Shown one piece after another: positions 62,590 to 64,000 of a DNA stretch of 64,000 nt. How positions within the stretch are numbered: position 1 is the stretch's first letter; each line of letters begins with the position of its first letter. Both the position numbers and the translations under genes were made by a program. The DNA is from Sinohyriopsis cumingii. Lineage: Eukaryota; Mollusca; Bivalvia; Unionida; Unionidae. The notes under the pieces were generated by a model, which made no database searches, was not told the origin of the DNA, and worked only from the letters and a program-made list of their open reading frames with translations. The stretch is from positions 110,559,214 through 110,623,213 of the forward strand of contig CM068830.1 in assembly GCA_028554795.2 (NCBI GenBank), read 5' to 3'.

Positions 62590-64000
62590 ATGGATACACA
62601 TAACGATAAAGAGTATGCAGACAAACTCATCATATGGCAATGGAACTGCAGAGGCCTAATTCCAAACCATGGATAACTATTTATCAGCCATTAACATAGC
62701 CACCAGCAAACCGAAAATCATATGCTTACAAGAAACACTCTTAAATGAAAAAAGTAAGACTATCCCCAAAATGAATTGTTTTGACACAAAGTAGTAATGG
62801 AAAAAAGGATGCAGTAGAGATAGACACGAACATTACTTTAAATGGAAACCTAATTGAATATCAAACAATCAATATTAAATTGGGACAAAAAATACTTACA
62901 TATGTGTAATATATATGACCCTGGAGGAAATAATACAAACTTCACCCAAACTTACTCGGTGTTATTCAAAGGTAAGGATATAAATAGCATAATTTGTCGG
63001 GACTTTAATGCACACCACACTGAATGGGGTGGTGACCATATAGACACAAGAGGGAAAAGCATCGAAAAATACGCCAGAGAGAATCAACTTGTAATATTAA
63101 ATACCGGCACACCCACCAGAATAGACCCCATAACCGAACAACTGACACCTATTGATTTAACACTCGCAACACCAAACCTTGCACTTATCACGGACTGGGA
63201 AGTGCTACAACAAAGCTAACTTGGCAGTGACCACTTCCCGCTATGTATGACAATATACATACAAAGTCCAAAAACGCAACAAGTAACCATACAAAAATGG
63301 AAAACAAAGCAAGCCAATTGGGACCTCTTCCAACAAGCCTTGAGCAACATGCAACTAGAAGAACTTCAAAGTAACGATGCAAATCAATACTATCTCAACA
63401 TAACCCAGGCTATCAAAGAACCGGCACAAAACAGTATACCTAAACCTAGCGGGAAATCCAAACATAATATATACTATGGTGGACAGACAATTGCCGCATA
63501 GCCATCACGGAAAAAAAGAAAGCCCTCAACTGCTTTAAACACACAAAACTAGCTTCGGACTTTATACTATATTAGCAAAACGAAAACAACACAAGAACAG
63601 TAATAAAGGCAGCAAAAACTAATTCATGGCGAGCATACTGCTCCACACTCAACCATCATACCAACTCTAAAGAAGTCTGGGCAAAAGTCAAAGCCGGCAA
63701 CATCACCAAACATATCCGGAACCAACACCAATCAGAACAAAGCAGAACAGCTGGCACGACATTTTGCTAATTTCCGCAGTAATAACGATCATACCCAAAA
63801 AATTTATGGAGCAAAGACGGTTCATCGAAGAAGAATTCCCTCACATATTCACGGACCAAACCAACAATGACTCACCACTAAATGACTCATTCAACCTAGA
63901 TGAATCGCGAAAAGCACTACTTAACAAACAAAACACATCCCCAGGTAAAGACAACCTCGGTTAGGACATCTATAAACATCTCCCGATAAATATGCAAAGA
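62590..64000 (+). pseudogene. LINE ORF2: endonuclease and start of reverse transcriptase
   Basis: ATG at 62590; IIWQWNCRGLIPN marks the start of the APE endonuclease. Further on are RDFNAHHTEWGG and LGSDHFPL, catalytic-site motifs, and at the end SPGKDNLG, the first reverse-transcriptase block. An early TAA and frameshifts disable it. It runs off the window. Confidence 0.78.

Larger units (their letters stand above)
59540..64000 (+). mobile_element. Non-LTR retrotransposon (LINE), 5' part, cut by window end
   Basis: After a Thr/Asn-coding ACA-rich 5' stretch comes an ORF1 with pre-C2HC-like zinc knuckles and an ORF2 with an APE-type endonuclease and the start of a reverse transcriptase. Layout and the NLTxSDHxPL-type endonuclease end fit the Jockey/I group. 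Stops and frameshifts mark it as dead. It truncated element 3. Confidence 0.8.

Overview
The window looks like animal (metazoan) nuclear DNA, most likely from a marine or freshwater invertebrate, possibly a mollusc; the species is not decided by the sequence. Host stretches are AT-rich and gene-poor. They hold long (TA)n, (CA)n and (GA)n tracts, a tRNA-derived SINE, an inverted pair of dispersed repeats, a palindromic satellite, a decayed integrase-core-domain gene with intron-exon structure, and the 5' half of a non-LTR retrotransposon at the right end. Most of the coding content belongs to three endogenised Polinton/Maverick-type DNA viruses (adintovirus-like) from two very different lineages.

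Element 1 (693-17679, about 17 kb) is nearly intact and has ~250-bp terminal inverted repeats. Its left half carries a packaging ATPase, a zinc-ribbon phospholipase A2, a DD35E integrase, a giant DNA polymerase B fused to an SF1 helicase and an HNH-like domain, a small zinc protein, and a free HNH/NUMOD1 homing endonuclease. A ~3-kb centre is rich in hairpins and repeats. The right half is a leftward virion block: minor capsid candidate, two-TM protein, tail-fibre-like protein, adenain-like protease, membrane-active minor protein, double-jelly-roll major capsid protein (MCP, with one in-frame TGA), pX-like protein and a coiled-coil protein (frameshifted).

Element 2 (25730-44928, about 19 kb) has a perfect 6-bp target duplication (GACCAT) and ~430-bp TIRs. 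It is a canonical animal Polinton gene set: protease, CYGCQ protein, MCP, pX-like protein, integrase joined to minor capsid protein, three recurrent small virion-type proteins, ATPase and PolB. It adds an IAP-type BIR domain, a duplicated unknown gene family, a CCHC zinc-knuckle gene and several short coiled-coil genes. Nearly every gene carries one to several stops or frameshifts, so it is a young but dead copy.

The most striking signal is in element 2. Five sites, plus a sixth in element 3, reproduce the 3'-end processing signal of replication-dependent histone mRNAs: a 6-bp stem with a four-base loop, a following ACYCM, and an AAAAGA-type purine element exactly 14 nt downstream of the stem. 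Five lie just behind short ORFs, and one lies at the inner edge of each TIR. The rightmost gene also has ATTGG boxes, a CRE and a TATA box. I infer that part of this virus lineage's gene set was expressed as non-polyadenylated, S-phase, histone-like mRNAs.

Element 3 (about 53300-59534) is an older, inverted, internally deleted relative of element 2, cut on its right by the retrotransposon. It keeps the PolB Exo I region and the integrase chromodomain that element 2 has lost.
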